Shown here: positions 54,201-62,138 of the stretch, piece by piece | Layout: each line of letters opens with the position of its first letter | Numbering within the stretch: position 1 is the stretch's first letter | From: Mucilaginibacter saanensis | GTDB taxonomy: Bacteria > Bacteroidota > Bacteroidia > Sphingobacteriales > Sphingobacteriaceae | Length of the DNA stretch: 64,000 nt | Assembly: GCF_014200575.1 (NCBI RefSeq) | Contig: NZ_JACHBZ010000004.1 | Span: 186,001 to 250,000, forward strand | Reading direction: 5' to 3' | Translations under genes and position numbers: made by a program | The notes under the pieces: generated by a model | The model's database searches: none | The model's input: only the letters and a program-made list of their open reading frames with translations | What the model was told of the DNA's origin: nothing

Positions 54201-55039
54201 CCAATGGTTCAAGTACTGCTTTTCAGATAGATCCTAAAACTGGTTATCCTATCATCAAAAATGCGGCACGGTCAACAGCCACAGGCGGTAACCAGGTTGA
54301 TTTTGCCAATTACCAATATGCTTATCAAAACGCCACGGCCGATCAGCCGAGGTTAAATATGGGTAAGGTTGAACCTGATCTGACAGGTGGTATCAGCACC
54401 AACATCCGTTACAAAAACTTTAGCTTGTTTGCACAAATTGATGGCAGGTTAGGCGGCTATGTATACTCCGAAGCATGGACGTATGCTATGGGTGCCGGTA
54501 CACCAGCGGCCTCATTACAATACCGCGATCAGGCTCACGGAGGTGTTGCCCGTAAAGATTCATATACCGGCAAAACGGTATATAATGGCGCAGTGCCTAA
54601 TGCCGTTTTTGCAGCAGGCGAAAAAAGCGCCATTACCGGTGCAAATATTGGTGGCATGACCTTTAGGGATGCTTACAATAAAGGCCTGGTTGAGTCATGG
54701 TATGCGCCTGCTTACTATGATGGTGGTTTTGGATATAATGGTACTTATGATTGGGAAAATGGTTTAAATTATAATGGTGCCGTATCAAAAAACTCATGGA
54801 TAGCTTTACGCGAAATTACCTTGGGTTATCAGCTGCCGGCATCGCTTATTCAAAAAATTCACGTGTTCAGAAGTGCAAGAATCAGCTTCTCGGCACGTAA
54901 CATTTGTTATTTATACAAAACCTTAACCGGTGATCAAAACCCTGAATCGTTACAAAGTAATGATCCATTTAACCCTTATATAACAGGCGGGGTGCCATAC
55001 ACCCGTAATTACGCGGTTTCGTTAAACGTTAGGTTTTAA
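51284..55039 (+). CDS. SusC/RagA TonB-dependent transporter with STN domain
   Basis: The 1251-residue outer-membrane importer has a short positively charged leader, signal helix (MKLTVIILITACLHISAAGFSQ, about 24-45), STN domain (LETVLGKIEKQSGYTFWYK, about 50-120), CarboxypepD_reg-like domain (ITGTVKDEKNVALPGVTVTVKG, about 134-212), plug with GEVTVTGALGIQKRNDNLGYS and QIRGAKVLGDAS, and a large barrel ending in the strand NYAVSLNVRF. The STN domain matches the upstream FecR/sigma pair. The N-terminal leader (MEISTLYGS) before the signal helix is common in these proteins, so 51284 is kept as start; 51350 is the alternative. Confidence 0.94.
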   Translation: MEISTLYGSRNQFKRLQKIFLVMKLTVIILITACLHISAAGFSQNITLSEKKASLETVLGKIEKQSGYTFWYKLELIKNAPKISLNVKNSTLDEILSLCFKDLPLTYTIVQNTIVLKAKNESNLSNLGQLPILVQITGTVKDEKNVALPGVTVTVKGTRVIVVTDADGHFKINVPDKSAVLVFTYVGYNPKEVVVGDNTNISVSLEVSARSLGEVTVTGALGIQKRNDNLGYSVSTVKGDELDRTNTVNPIAALQGKVAGVVINTMSSAGVQTSPFIQIRGAKVLGDASHQANNQPIFVIDGNVLQNNIVGPDAADGGSQLKNLNPDDYESITVLKGAAATALYGSRGLNGAVVITTKTGKAGQGLGVEYSSTYSKTQVYKPFMALQNEYGMGSYYREGAFRPDGSQNNTVSNWGPAFDGTLHPAVYDNTYKTLVPYVAQPDNWKYFFQDGNFINNNITLSGGSEKGTYRISYSNTRNDGIMPKNELKRNAVDIKITGNLNKVFSTELGINYANTATSNYFNQSRYAYGGGTNLGFNTYYMPRNTNFTAWHGYYRNPDNSEKNDPLGGWTTGAFNTIDNNNYVNTENSLLAYLLLKAQATDWLDFNARGNVNIQKNFAETKNYGDQANNAGGQYAVSTGFSTDYNLLFSAHAYKKVMHDQLNIDFRLLNEYYGNLLSESASSSTDGGLNVPNQFFLENSKNTIKNYDGSNNYTGYRTTPPSSRTIGIAGVLNLNYKEYLNLELTGRNDWLSTLTYPEIVPGKNNYSVFYPSANLSYSFYDQFKEKMPSWLSTGRLRASLAYVGNAGIAGPYSTGAGYQPGIVINQNGQAISSATQINGDVRPNYDLKPQKQRSLEFGTNLAFFNDLINIDFTYYKTNTFNQLLYIPGTPETGYNKLYINAGNIQNQGIEFLATITPIRTKDWHFDVSVNLAHNASKIVKFYPGIKEWQITPFYEGAEVWAYEGGAFGELALNTNGSSTAFQIDPKTGYPIIKNAARSTATGGNQVDFANYQYAYQNATADQPRLNMGKVEPDLTGGISTNIRYKNFSLFAQIDGRLGGYVYSEAWTYAMGAGTPAASLQYRDQAHGGVARKDSYTGKTVYNGAVPNAVFAAGEKSAITGANIGGMTFRDAYNKGLVESWYAPAYYDGGFGYNGTYDWENGLNYNGAVSKNSWIALREITLGYQLPASLIQKIHVFRSARISFSARNICYLYKTLTGDQNPESLQSNDPFNPYITGGVPYTRNYAVSLNVRF

Positions 55040-55057
55040 TTCTTAATATAAATAGAA

Positions 55058-56863
55058 ATGAAAAAATCATATAAATATATTATAGGCCTGTTAGCGATAG
55101 CTGCAATGGGTCAATCATGTAAAAAGGACTTCATTAATGTAAATACCAACCCGAAGGCTCTGCCTGATGCAAGTCCGGAATATTTATTTACAGGCACCAC
55201 GGCCGATATAGATAATAATACCCGTAACACCGTAATTGAGCGTTACCAGTTTATGGTGTACATGCAATATATTGTACCAGATGGTGTAAATGCCAATTTG
55301 CAAGGTAATTTTTGGGCACCGGGAAGCGCAACAGGCCCAGGCCCCAGTTTAGATTATTATAATGACTATTATACGGGTGTTGGTGTAAATATGCACCGCA
55401 TTATTGCTAAAATTGATGCCATGACCGCTGATAAAAAAGCGGGTTACGCCAACATCAGGGCAATATGCCAGATAGTGGATACTTACCACGCCTGGCGAAT
55501 TGCGGATGTGTACGGCGCTATGCCATACTCGCAAGCCTTTGATGATACCAAATATCCAAACCCGGCTTATGATTATGACTACACGTTGTATAAAACCTTT
55601 GATACCCAATTAAAGGCAGCAGCCGCTGTTTTACAAACTAACGCCGCAGGGCAGGTGGCACTTGGTTCACAGGATTTCTTTTATAACGGTGATGTTCCGA
55701 GCTGGCTGGCGTGTGCCAATACACTGCGTATAAAAATTGCACAGCGTTATGAAAAAAGAGATGCAGCTAATTTAGCTGCAGTATTGGCCGATGTGCATAG
55801 CACCTTCTCTGATAAAATTATAGCCAGCAATGCGCAATCATTTGGTTATAACAATACGCAGGGGAATAACAATAACGTAGATGATATCAACGCAATTTCA
55901 ACTACTTATGATGCATCGTATGCATTTGTAGAGTTTTTAAAGTCGACCAAAGATCCGCGGCTGCCTTTATTGGTTCGTCAAAATGATTTTGGTACCAACT
56001 CCGCGGTGTATAACAATGTGTTAACCACCGGCGATGCCGATGCGAAAGCCACACTGGCCAAGCCCGAAAACAAGATCAGGTATTACGGGAAGCATGCTTT
56101 TCAGGCTTCGCAGGATGCAGCTTATGGCTGGACAGGTGCTGGCCGTTATCAGCCATTCACCACAGGGGCTACTACAACCCAGCTTGATTTTCTGTCTTTA
56201 ATTCAGGGGCGTTATTTTGTAAAGAACGGTGGCTTTAAAGCACAGTCAGACCCATTGCTGCATAGCGATGAGATAGTTGCCGACGGTAACACTATAAAAA
56301 TGAGGCGGCTGTTTTTAACCTATGCCGAAACCTGTTTTATGATGGCCGAAATAGCTCAAAAAGGAGGTACTGGTTTAGGCAAATCAGCAACGGAATGGTA
56401 TAATGCCGGTATACAGGCTTCATTTGATCAGTATACTACTGTAGCGGCCGCCATTGGAGTGCCAAGGCCGGATACGGTAGCTGTAGGCGACTATATGAAC
56501 CGTTACCCATATAACGGAACCCTGGAACGTATATACTCGCAGGAGTGGGTGCATTTTATGGCACAGCCAGAAGATGCCTGGGCTATGTGGAAACGTACCG
56601 GTTACCCATTATTTAAGAATTTTAGCCCCGGACAACCTACCACACCAGGCAACATTGGTGACGGTTCAGGAAACGCTTATTTAGAAACACTTAATAACGG
56701 TGCACAAAATATGATTGTACCGCGTCGTACAGCTTTAAATAAGTCAGGTAATCTGAACGATGCTAATTATTACCAGGCTATTCAGGACATGATTACAAAA
56801 GATGCCGCTTACGGGCCTAATGCCAACTATACTATCGGGCGTATCTGGTGGGATAAGCAATAA
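55058..56863 (+). CDS. SusD-like (SusD-like_2 type) substrate-binding lipoprotein
   Basis: The 601-residue surface lipoprotein has a lipobox (AAMGQSCKKD, cysteine near residue 21) and the SusD-like_2 pattern: INVNTNPKALPDASPEYLFTG at the mature N-terminus, TYHAWRIADVYGAMPYSQAF in the helical half, and a C-terminal block LERIYSQEWVHFMAQPEDAWAMWKRTGYP. This type differs from the RagB type of the first locus and is longer. It starts 18 bases after susC. The substrate is unknown; no glycoside hydrolase or peptidase is next to it. Confidence 0.92.
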   Translation: MKKSYKYIIGLLAIAAMGQSCKKDFINVNTNPKALPDASPEYLFTGTTADIDNNTRNTVIERYQFMVYMQYIVPDGVNANLQGNFWAPGSATGPGPSLDYYNDYYTGVGVNMHRIIAKIDAMTADKKAGYANIRAICQIVDTYHAWRIADVYGAMPYSQAFDDTKYPNPAYDYDYTLYKTFDTQLKAAAAVLQTNAAGQVALGSQDFFYNGDVPSWLACANTLRIKIAQRYEKRDAANLAAVLADVHSTFSDKIIASNAQSFGYNNTQGNNNNVDDINAISTTYDASYAFVEFLKSTKDPRLPLLVRQNDFGTNSAVYNNVLTTGDADAKATLAKPENKIRYYGKHAFQASQDAAYGWTGAGRYQPFTTGATTTQLDFLSLIQGRYFVKNGGFKAQSDPLLHSDEIVADGNTIKMRRLFLTYAETCFMMAEIAQKGGTGLGKSATEWYNAGIQASFDQYTTVAAAIGVPRPDTVAVGDYMNRYPYNGTLERIYSQEWVHFMAQPEDAWAMWKRTGYPLFKNFSPGQPTTPGNIGDGSGNAYLETLNNGAQNMIVPRRTALNKSGNLNDANYYQAIQDMITKDAAYGPNANYTIGRIWWDKQ

Positions 56864-56877
56864 GAACTCTATATAAA

Positions 56878-56912
56878 GCAATAAGGCCCGGTAACTTACC
56901 GGGCCTTATTGC
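56878..56912. terminator. Bidirectional hairpin terminator
   Basis: GCAATAAGGCCCGGTAA (56878-56894) and TTACCGGGCCTTATTGC (56896-56912) are perfect 17-bp arms around one central C. It lies between the stop of the SusD gene and the stop of the convergent MFS gene; the T-run is weak. Confidence 0.75.
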
Positions 56913-56942
56913 TGATAATGTTTTATAATTTAATATGCGTAT

Positions 56943-58151
56943 TTATATTTCAGTATGTAGCTTCTTGCGTTGCTTGTTATATATCAGTACCGCTAAAATA
57001 AACCCGGTAAATACCATTGCCATGCTAAATGGAAATATGTACAACATTCCGAAATGGCTGGCCACCCCACCAACCAGCGGGCCGGTAAGGCCTAATGATA
57101 AATCTAAAAACAATCCGTAGCCACCCAATGCGGCACCTTTGTTTGAGGCGGGTACCAGTTTAACGGCTTCTACCCCCAGGGCCGGAAACACTAAAGAGAA
57201 TCCGAGTCCGGTTATCCCCGCACCAATAAGCGCTATATGCGGCATATGGGCAATCCACAGGATAAACAAACCAACGGATTCTACGGCAAGGCAGGCCATA
57301 GATATTTTCATACCGCCATAAGTATCAATAGCATTTGCAAAGAAAACACGGCCGAGTATAAACAATACACTGAAAACAGATAAACACAAAACAGCATTAG
57401 TCCAGTTTAAATAGGCATAATACAGGGTAATAAAAGTAGAAATAGTACCAAAGCCTAAACCACCCAATGTAAGGCAGATACCATAAGGCGATACCGTTTT
57501 TAGTACCTGCATAAAGGATGCTCTTGGCGCTTTGCTGTTACCCTTTATGGCCGTTTTATTTTTAGCATAAAAGAATCCAGCTATCCCGATAAGCAAAATT
57601 AACATCCCGATACTGCCAATGCCGTAGCTATTGTTTAGTATGATGCCTATCGGTGCTCCTAAGGCCAATGCGCCGTAGCTGGCTATGCCGTTATAAGAAA
57701 TAGCTTTGCTGGTATGCTGATCGCCAATGGCAAATATTGCCCAGTTGATAGGGCTGGCGCCAATTAGGCCCTCGCCAAAACCGGTTACCAGCCGGGTTAA
57801 TATAAGTACACCTAAGCTCAAAACCGGTGTATCCCGAAACATGTAGGCAACAAATAATAATATACCGCTTATGGCAAAGCCTGCCATACCCAGTATTACT
57901 GCCGGTTTAGGTCCTTTTTTGTCAACAATGTTGCCGGCGTATCCCCTGAAAAGAAAGGTGGTAACATATTGCAAGCTAATTACAATACCCGCAATAACTG
58001 TACTGTAGCCCAGTTGCTGATGGATAAAAATTGGCAATACGCCCAATGCCAACCCTATGGTAAAGTATCCTATAAAAGTAAATGTAACGAACCCGATTAT
58101 TGTTGAACCAACCTTTGTTAACGAAGTGTCGGCGTTTATTTCTGCTTGCAT
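56943..58151 (-). CDS. MFS transporter (YfcJ/YhhS-like)
   Basis: The 402-residue inner-membrane transporter has 12 predicted helices and the MFS motif A region between helices 2 and 3 (FRGYAGNIVDKKGPKPAVILG). The central loop follows helix 6 (FFYAKNKTAIKGNSKAPRAS). The motif GFGEGLIGASPINWAI in helix 4-5 and overall pattern agree with the drug:H+ antiporter YfcJ/YhhS group (often annotated as arabinose efflux-like permeases). The substrate is unknown. The -7 element TAACTTTG lies 26-33 bases upstream. Confidence 0.88.
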   Translation of the reverse strand: MQAEINADTSLTKVGSTIIGFVTFTFIGYFTIGLALGVLPIFIHQQLGYSTVIAGIVISLQYVTTFLFRGYAGNIVDKKGPKPAVILGMAGFAISGILLFVAYMFRDTPVLSLGVLILTRLVTGFGEGLIGASPINWAIFAIGDQHTSKAISYNGIASYGALALGAPIGIILNNSYGIGSIGMLILLIGIAGFFYAKNKTAIKGNSKAPRASFMQVLKTVSPYGICLTLGGLGFGTISTFITLYYAYLNWTNAVLCLSVFSVLFILGRVFFANAIDTYGGMKISMACLAVESVGLFILWIAHMPHIALIGAGITGLGFSLVFPALGVEAVKLVPASNKGAALGGYGLFLDLSLGLTGPLVGGVASHFGMLYIFPFSMAMVFTGFILAVLIYNKQRKKLHTEI

Positions 58152-58464
58152 ATTAAAAACGCTATGATGAAGTACACAAAGTTACGCAGATACTAAAGGA
58201 GTACATAGTGTAAAAGTAACACTTTACTTTCAGCTAACATTTATAAGAGTATTCCGGAATGATGCGTTATTTATTTACTGGCAGCGTAATAATATCAGGA
58301 TGATAAAATAACCCTATCGAAATGATAGTTCGAGTGAATAATCCTGATAGTCAGGTATTGTATTTTGTTGGTTTATTGCCGTTTAGAGGGGCTTTTGTTG
58401 CAGGGTGAACGGTTTTGGTACAACATTGGATTAAGGCGTTGAGCATACATCAAATTTAAATATC
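58152..58464. other. Intergenic region upstream of the small protein gene
   Basis: No gene is seen in 313 bases. The left end holds the -7 element of the MFS gene. ATTCCGGAAT at 58252-58261 is a perfect 10-base palindrome. No consensus promoter for the rightward small gene was found. Confidence 0.45.
58177..58184 (-). promoter_or_regulatory. -7 element for the MFS gene
   Basis: Minus-strand TAACTTTG matches TAnnTTTG about 26 bases upstream of the ATG; no -33 TTG at standard distance. Confidence 0.45.
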
Positions 58465-58647
58465 ATGGCATCATTTTATATCCTGCTTAAAGTAATTGCA
58501 CTGCTGGCTGTCATTATCATTCCTCTATCGGGCCCTAAAAGAAAAAAAGCAGCTACAGAAACCGGCATGAGTAAGCTTGCAGTAAATGAGGGTGGATATC
58601 TGGAGCACTTCGTCGGCATTCCTGAAGATCATCATCCGGTACAATAA
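58465..58647 (+). CDS. Small single-pass membrane protein, unknown
   Basis: This is a 60-residue frame with a hydrophobic helix at residues 3-22 (SFYILLKVIALLAVIIIPLS), a basic stretch PKRKKAA right after it (inside-positive side), and an acidic, His-rich tail (GIPEDHHPVQ). It is followed 26 bases later by a good terminator, and no other gene claims the DNA. These points favour a real gene, but I know no family. Upstream lacks a consensus promoter. Confidence 0.6.
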   Translation: MASFYILLKVIALLAVIIIPLSGPKRKKAATETGMSKLAVNEGGYLEHFVGIPEDHHPVQ

Positions 58648-58673
58648 TTCTTAAAACCACTTAAATTGAAAAT

Positions 58674-58703
58674 AAAAGCCTTTCATTTTGATAGGCTTTT
58701 TTT
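58674..58703 (+). terminator. Terminator after the small protein gene
   Basis: AAAAGCCT (58674-58681) and AGGCTTTT (58693-58700) pair around 11 bases; the T-run continues to 58703. Confidence 0.8.
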
Positions 58704-58810
58704 ATGGAGCAACAGGCGCCCGAATCTTAAATTCTTCATTTACATGGCCTAAACCCATAATTGGGTAAATACTGGCATAATGGGCATTCTTTTGGCATCA
58801 GGGCATATAC

Positions 58811-58839
58811 AGTTATAAAAATAAAGAATGCTTATAACT
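58811..58839. promoter_or_regulatory. Inverted repeat upstream of the acetyltransferase
   Basis: AGTTATAA (58811-58818) and TTATAACT (58832-58839) are perfect 8-bp arms with 13 bases between, 20 bases before the GNAT start. It could be an operator for the three-gene set. Confidence 0.4.
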
Positions 58840-58858
58840 GAAATAACTATTAAAAGAA

Positions 58859-59404
58859 ATGGAAGATGAACGAATTATTATAAGGTCAGCCATTCCGTCT
58901 GATGTGGTTTTTGCCGACCAGATTATCCGGGAAATGGAAAGCTCCGCAATAGCAAGAGGCTCCGGGATCTCCAAAAGATCTGCGGCCGCTGTCATTGAAA
59001 AAATTGATACCGGCAAAGCAATAGTTGCCGTGACTGAGAATGGTGAATGGGCCGGTTTCTCCTATATAGAAACCTGGGACAATGAAAAATTTGTTTCAAA
59101 CAGCGGCCTCATTGTATCCCCCAAACACCGTAACCAGGGTGTTGCCTCCCAAATTAAAACCCAAATATTTGAACTGTCCAGAACTAAGTACCCCCTGGCA
59201 AAAGTGTTTAGCATTACCTCGGGACTGGCTATCATGAAAATGAATACCAAGCTGGGTTTTGAGCCGGTAACTTATGCCGAAGTCGCGCAGGAATCAACAT
59301 TTTGGGACGGCTGTAAAAGCTGTGTTAATTACAATGTACTGCAAAGTAAAAACAGGTGTAATTGCCTGTGTACCGCCATGTTATTTGATCCACAGTTAAA
59401 CTAA
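58859..59404 (+). CDS. GNAT acetyltransferase of the Bacteroidota arginine type
   Basis: The 181-residue acetyl-CoA-dependent transferase has the GNAT motif A (NSGLIVSPKHRNQGVASQIKTQIF, from about residue 80) and a C-terminal part with WDGCKSCVNYNVL and RCNCLCTAMLFDP. The cysteine-rich tail is the mark of a GNAT group that, as I recall, sits in Bacteroidota arginine clusters and is thought to act as N-acetylglutamate synthase. Here it stands apart from argC, argB, argD and argG, next to an ArgE-like deacetylase. Gene order with the deacetylase (12 bases apart) indicates an operon. Confidence 0.85.
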   Translation: MEDERIIIRSAIPSDVVFADQIIREMESSAIARGSGISKRSAAAVIEKIDTGKAIVAVTENGEWAGFSYIETWDNEKFVSNSGLIVSPKHRNQGVASQIKTQIFELSRTKYPLAKVFSITSGLAIMKMNTKLGFEPVTYAEVAQESTFWDGCKSCVNYNVLQSKNRCNCLCTAMLFDPQLN

Positions 59405-59416
59405 TTAATTCTTGTT

Positions 59417-60589
59417 ATGATAAAAGATTTGAACGAGCGGCCTGGCATTTCCCGTGTATGGGAAGGCCTCCCTATGAATGCGCAACTTTTTAGCGAGTCA
59501 GTAGGTTTACTTCAGCAATTAATTAAAACCCCTTCCTTTAGCGGCAAAGAAGCTGCCGCTGCCGATCTGGTGCAGCACTACCTGAACAGTTATTCTATCA
59601 AAGCAAAAAGAAAGGGAAACAACGTTTGGTGTTTTAATAAATATTATGACAGTGCCAATCCCACTATACTGCTTAATTCCCATTTAGATACCGTTAAACC
59701 CAATGAGGGTTACACCAATGATCCTTTTTGCCCCGAAATAGCGATGGGCAAACTTTATGGTTTGGGCAGCAATGATGCGGGAGGCTGCCTGGTATCGCTG
59801 ATTGCTACGTTTTTGCATTTCTACAGTTATCAGGGGCTTGGGTTTAATTTATGCCTGGCAGCTACGGCAGAGGAAGAAAACTCCGGGCAAAATGGTATTA
59901 AGTCCATTTTGCCGTTGCTCGGGAAACTTGACCTGGCTATAGTGGGCGAACCTACCTTATTAAAAATGGCCGTAGCAGAGAAGGGCAACCTGGTGATTGA
60001 TTGCGTGAGCAGCGGTCGGTCGGGCCATGCAGCCAGGGAAGAAGGAGATAACGCCATTCATAAGTGCCTTAGTGATTTGGAGTGGTTCAGGAACTATCAG
60101 TTTTCGCAGCAGCTAAAAGGGCTTCCGCACGTAAAAATGAGCGTTATTACTATTAAGTCGGGTTTGCAGCATAACATTGTGCCGGCCAAATGTGAGTTTA
60201 CTGTAGATATCCGTAACGATGATATTTACTCTCAGCAGGAGATACTGGATACCATCAGGAAAAATGTATCCTGCCAGTTTACTGTGCGCCCGGGTTCATT
60301 GGGCGCATCTTCCGTTCCGATGGATCATCCTATCGTAAAAACGGGTATAGCTGTGGGTTGCAAAACTTACAGTTCGCCTACCACATCTGACCAGGCCTGG
60401 TTAACCATTCCATCAGTCAAAATAGGTCCGGGCGATTCTGCCAGATCGCACTCTTCAGATGAGTTCATTTACCTTGAGGAGATAAAAAAAGGGATCAGCT
60501 TATATGTCAAGCTACTGGAAACTTTTCCGTTGATGCTGATCAATAATCCAAATAAGTACAGAAATGAAATCAAACATATTAATAATTGA
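59417..60589 (+). CDS. M20 family deacetylase, ArgE-like
   Basis: The 390-residue zinc peptidase-fold enzyme resembles N-acetylornithine (or N-acetylcitrulline) deacetylase. Metal-site motifs are NSHLDTVKP, GSNDAGGC, AATAEEENSGQNG and VGEPT, and the C-terminal half has SSPTTSDQAWL, close to the GSPTTSDQ motif of Bacteroidota ArgE. The family normally starts near MNAQLF (ATG 59474); the longer start at 59417 adds 19 residues and is kept because it lies directly after the GNAT gene. Its 3' end overlaps the NtrC-type gene by 26 bases. Confidence 0.87.
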   Translation: MIKDLNERPGISRVWEGLPMNAQLFSESVGLLQQLIKTPSFSGKEAAAADLVQHYLNSYSIKAKRKGNNVWCFNKYYDSANPTILLNSHLDTVKPNEGYTNDPFCPEIAMGKLYGLGSNDAGGCLVSLIATFLHFYSYQGLGFNLCLAATAEEENSGQNGIKSILPLLGKLDLAIVGEPTLLKMAVAEKGNLVIDCVSSGRSGHAAREEGDNAIHKCLSDLEWFRNYQFSQQLKGLPHVKMSVITIKSGLQHNIVPAKCEFTVDIRNDDIYSQQEILDTIRKNVSCQFTVRPGSLGASSVPMDHPIVKTGIAVGCKTYSSPTTSDQAWLTIPSVKIGPGDSARSHSSDEFIYLEEIKKGISLYVKLLETFPLMLINNPNKYRNEIKHINN

Positions 60590-61904
60590 TGACGAGTCTA
60601 AGCTCAGCGAATTACTCGCCCGTATACTAACGCTTGAAGGTTACCATGTATCACAGGCCACTAATGCCAAAGCGGGTATTCGTATTGTTGAGCGCGAAAA
60701 CATCATGGTGGTACTTAGCGATGTAAAACTGCCCGATGCCAATGGCGTAGAGCTTGTAGGGAAGATCAAACAGATTAAACCCTATATTGAGGTTATAAAC
60801 CTTACGGCATTCGGCTCTATTAGTGATGGGGTACTTGCCATCAAAAATGGTGCTTTTAATTACCTCACCAAGGGTAACGATAATGATAAGATTATACCGC
60901 TGGTAAGCAAGGCTGTAGATAAGGCTAACCTGCAGTACCAAATAAGTGAGCTGCAAAACCAAGCCGAGGTGCAGCATGGTTTTCCTATAGTTTTAGGCAA
61001 CTCTCCCGCTATTTTAGAGGCTGTTGATCTGGCTAAAAAAGTAGCCAAAACGGATGCTACGGTTTTATTACTCGGCGAAACTGGTACCGGTAAAGAAGTA
61101 TTTGCCGAAGCTATTCACTACGAAAGTTTAAGGAAAGATAAGCCCTTTGTAGCAGTTAACTGCAGCGCCTTTAGTAAAGAATTACTGGAAAGTGAACTGT
61201 TTGGCTATAAGGCCGGTGCTTTTACCGGTGCTGTTAAGGATAAAAAGGGCTTGTTTGAGGAGGCTACCGGGGGCACAATTTTCCTGGATGAACTGGGCGA
61301 AATGAGCCATGATCTGCAGGCCAAATTACTGCGCGTGCTCGAGAACGGTACCTTTATTAAGATTGGCGAAACCCGCAACACAAAGGTAAATGTGCGCCTG
61401 ATTGCCGCCACCAACCGCGACCTACAAAGGGAATCGGAAGAGGGCCATTTTAGGCTTGACCTGTTTTACCGTTTGTCGGGATTTTCCATTATGCTGCCGC
61501 CGTTGCGCGAAAGGATCGGGGATATAGAAGTGTTAGCCCGGCATTTTATAAAAATTTACTCAGGTAAGGTTAAAAAGAAAGTGCCTGACGTTGATCCACT
61601 TTTTTTTAAACTGCTGAACCAACACAAATGGAACGGCAACATCAGGGAACTCAAAAATGTGATTGAAAGAGTGATTATCCTGATGGACGAACCCGTACTA
61701 ACGCCCAGGTTATTACCCAATGAATTTCATAATGGCGGGTATTATGACCTGGTAGCACTTGACCTTAACAGTGTTGAGCGGCACCATATCAGGCGGATAT
61801 TGAAATATGCCAAAGGCAATAAAACCGAGGCCGCCAGAATACTCGGGATTGGCCTGGCCACCCTTTACCGTAAAATAGAAGAATACCAAATCCTTCTGAA
61901 CTGA
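60564..61904 (+). CDS. NtrC-type sigma-54-dependent response regulator
   Basis: The 446-residue activator has a receiver domain (D53 in VVLSDVKLPDANG, lysine in YLTKG), an AAA+ domain with Walker A GETGTGKE, the sigma-54 contact loop GAFTGA, Walker B GGTIFLDELGEM, the R-finger region and RELKNVIER, and a C-terminal Fis-type helix-turn-helix (NKTEAARILGIGLATLYRKI). It starts inside the deacetylase gene, so translation is coupled. No kinase gene is adjacent. Likely targets are sigma-54 promoters near this locus, perhaps the porin downstream. Confidence 0.93.
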   Translation: MKSNILIIDDESKLSELLARILTLEGYHVSQATNAKAGIRIVERENIMVVLSDVKLPDANGVELVGKIKQIKPYIEVINLTAFGSISDGVLAIKNGAFNYLTKGNDNDKIIPLVSKAVDKANLQYQISELQNQAEVQHGFPIVLGNSPAILEAVDLAKKVAKTDATVLLLGETGTGKEVFAEAIHYESLRKDKPFVAVNCSAFSKELLESELFGYKAGAFTGAVKDKKGLFEEATGGTIFLDELGEMSHDLQAKLLRVLENGTFIKIGETRNTKVNVRLIAATNRDLQRESEEGHFRLDLFYRLSGFSIMLPPLRERIGDIEVLARHFIKIYSGKVKKKVPDVDPLFFKLLNQHKWNGNIRELKNVIERVIILMDEPVLTPRLLPNEFHNGGYYDLVALDLNSVERHHIRRILKYAKGNKTEAARILGIGLATLYRKIEEYQILLN

Positions 61905-61913
61905 TCAATATGA

Positions 61914-61949
61914 GAAAACCGCCTTAACAAACTGAGGCGGTTTTCTTTT
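61914..61949 (+). terminator. Terminator after the NtrC-type gene
   Basis: GAAAACCGCCT (61914-61924) and AGGCGGTTTTC (61935-61945) are perfect 11-bp arms around 10 bases, followed by TTTT. Confidence 0.88.
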
Positions 61950-62024
61950 AAGGCATCATCAAAAACAAATAAGTTTTAAAATAAGCTGCTGATAATCAAT
62001 TGATTTAGTCAGGGGCTTTTAGTC

Positions 62025-62081
62025 TGGTACTGCTATTGGCTACTATGCCTCAAATAGTACTAACCTGGTTTGGGTAAAGCA
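62025..62081 (+). promoter_or_regulatory. Candidate sigma-54 promoter elements upstream of the porin
   Basis: TGGTTTG-GGTA-AAGCA (62066-62081) has the invariant GG and GC at the correct 12-base offset. TGGTACT-GCTA-TTGG (62025-62039) has GG and TTG but lacks the C. Both are poor matches to the full TGGCACG-N4-TTGCA consensus. Confidence 0.25.
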
Positions 62082-62138
62082 AATAAAACGCAAACAGCTT
62101 TACCCTCACCACAAAAACAAATAATATCCATATTCAAA

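Noticed and set aside
58741..58800. Repeated TGGCAT / GGGCAT motifs as a sigma-54 promoter for the acetyltransferase operon
   Set aside because: The distance from GG to GC is two or three bases too short for the -24/-12 register.
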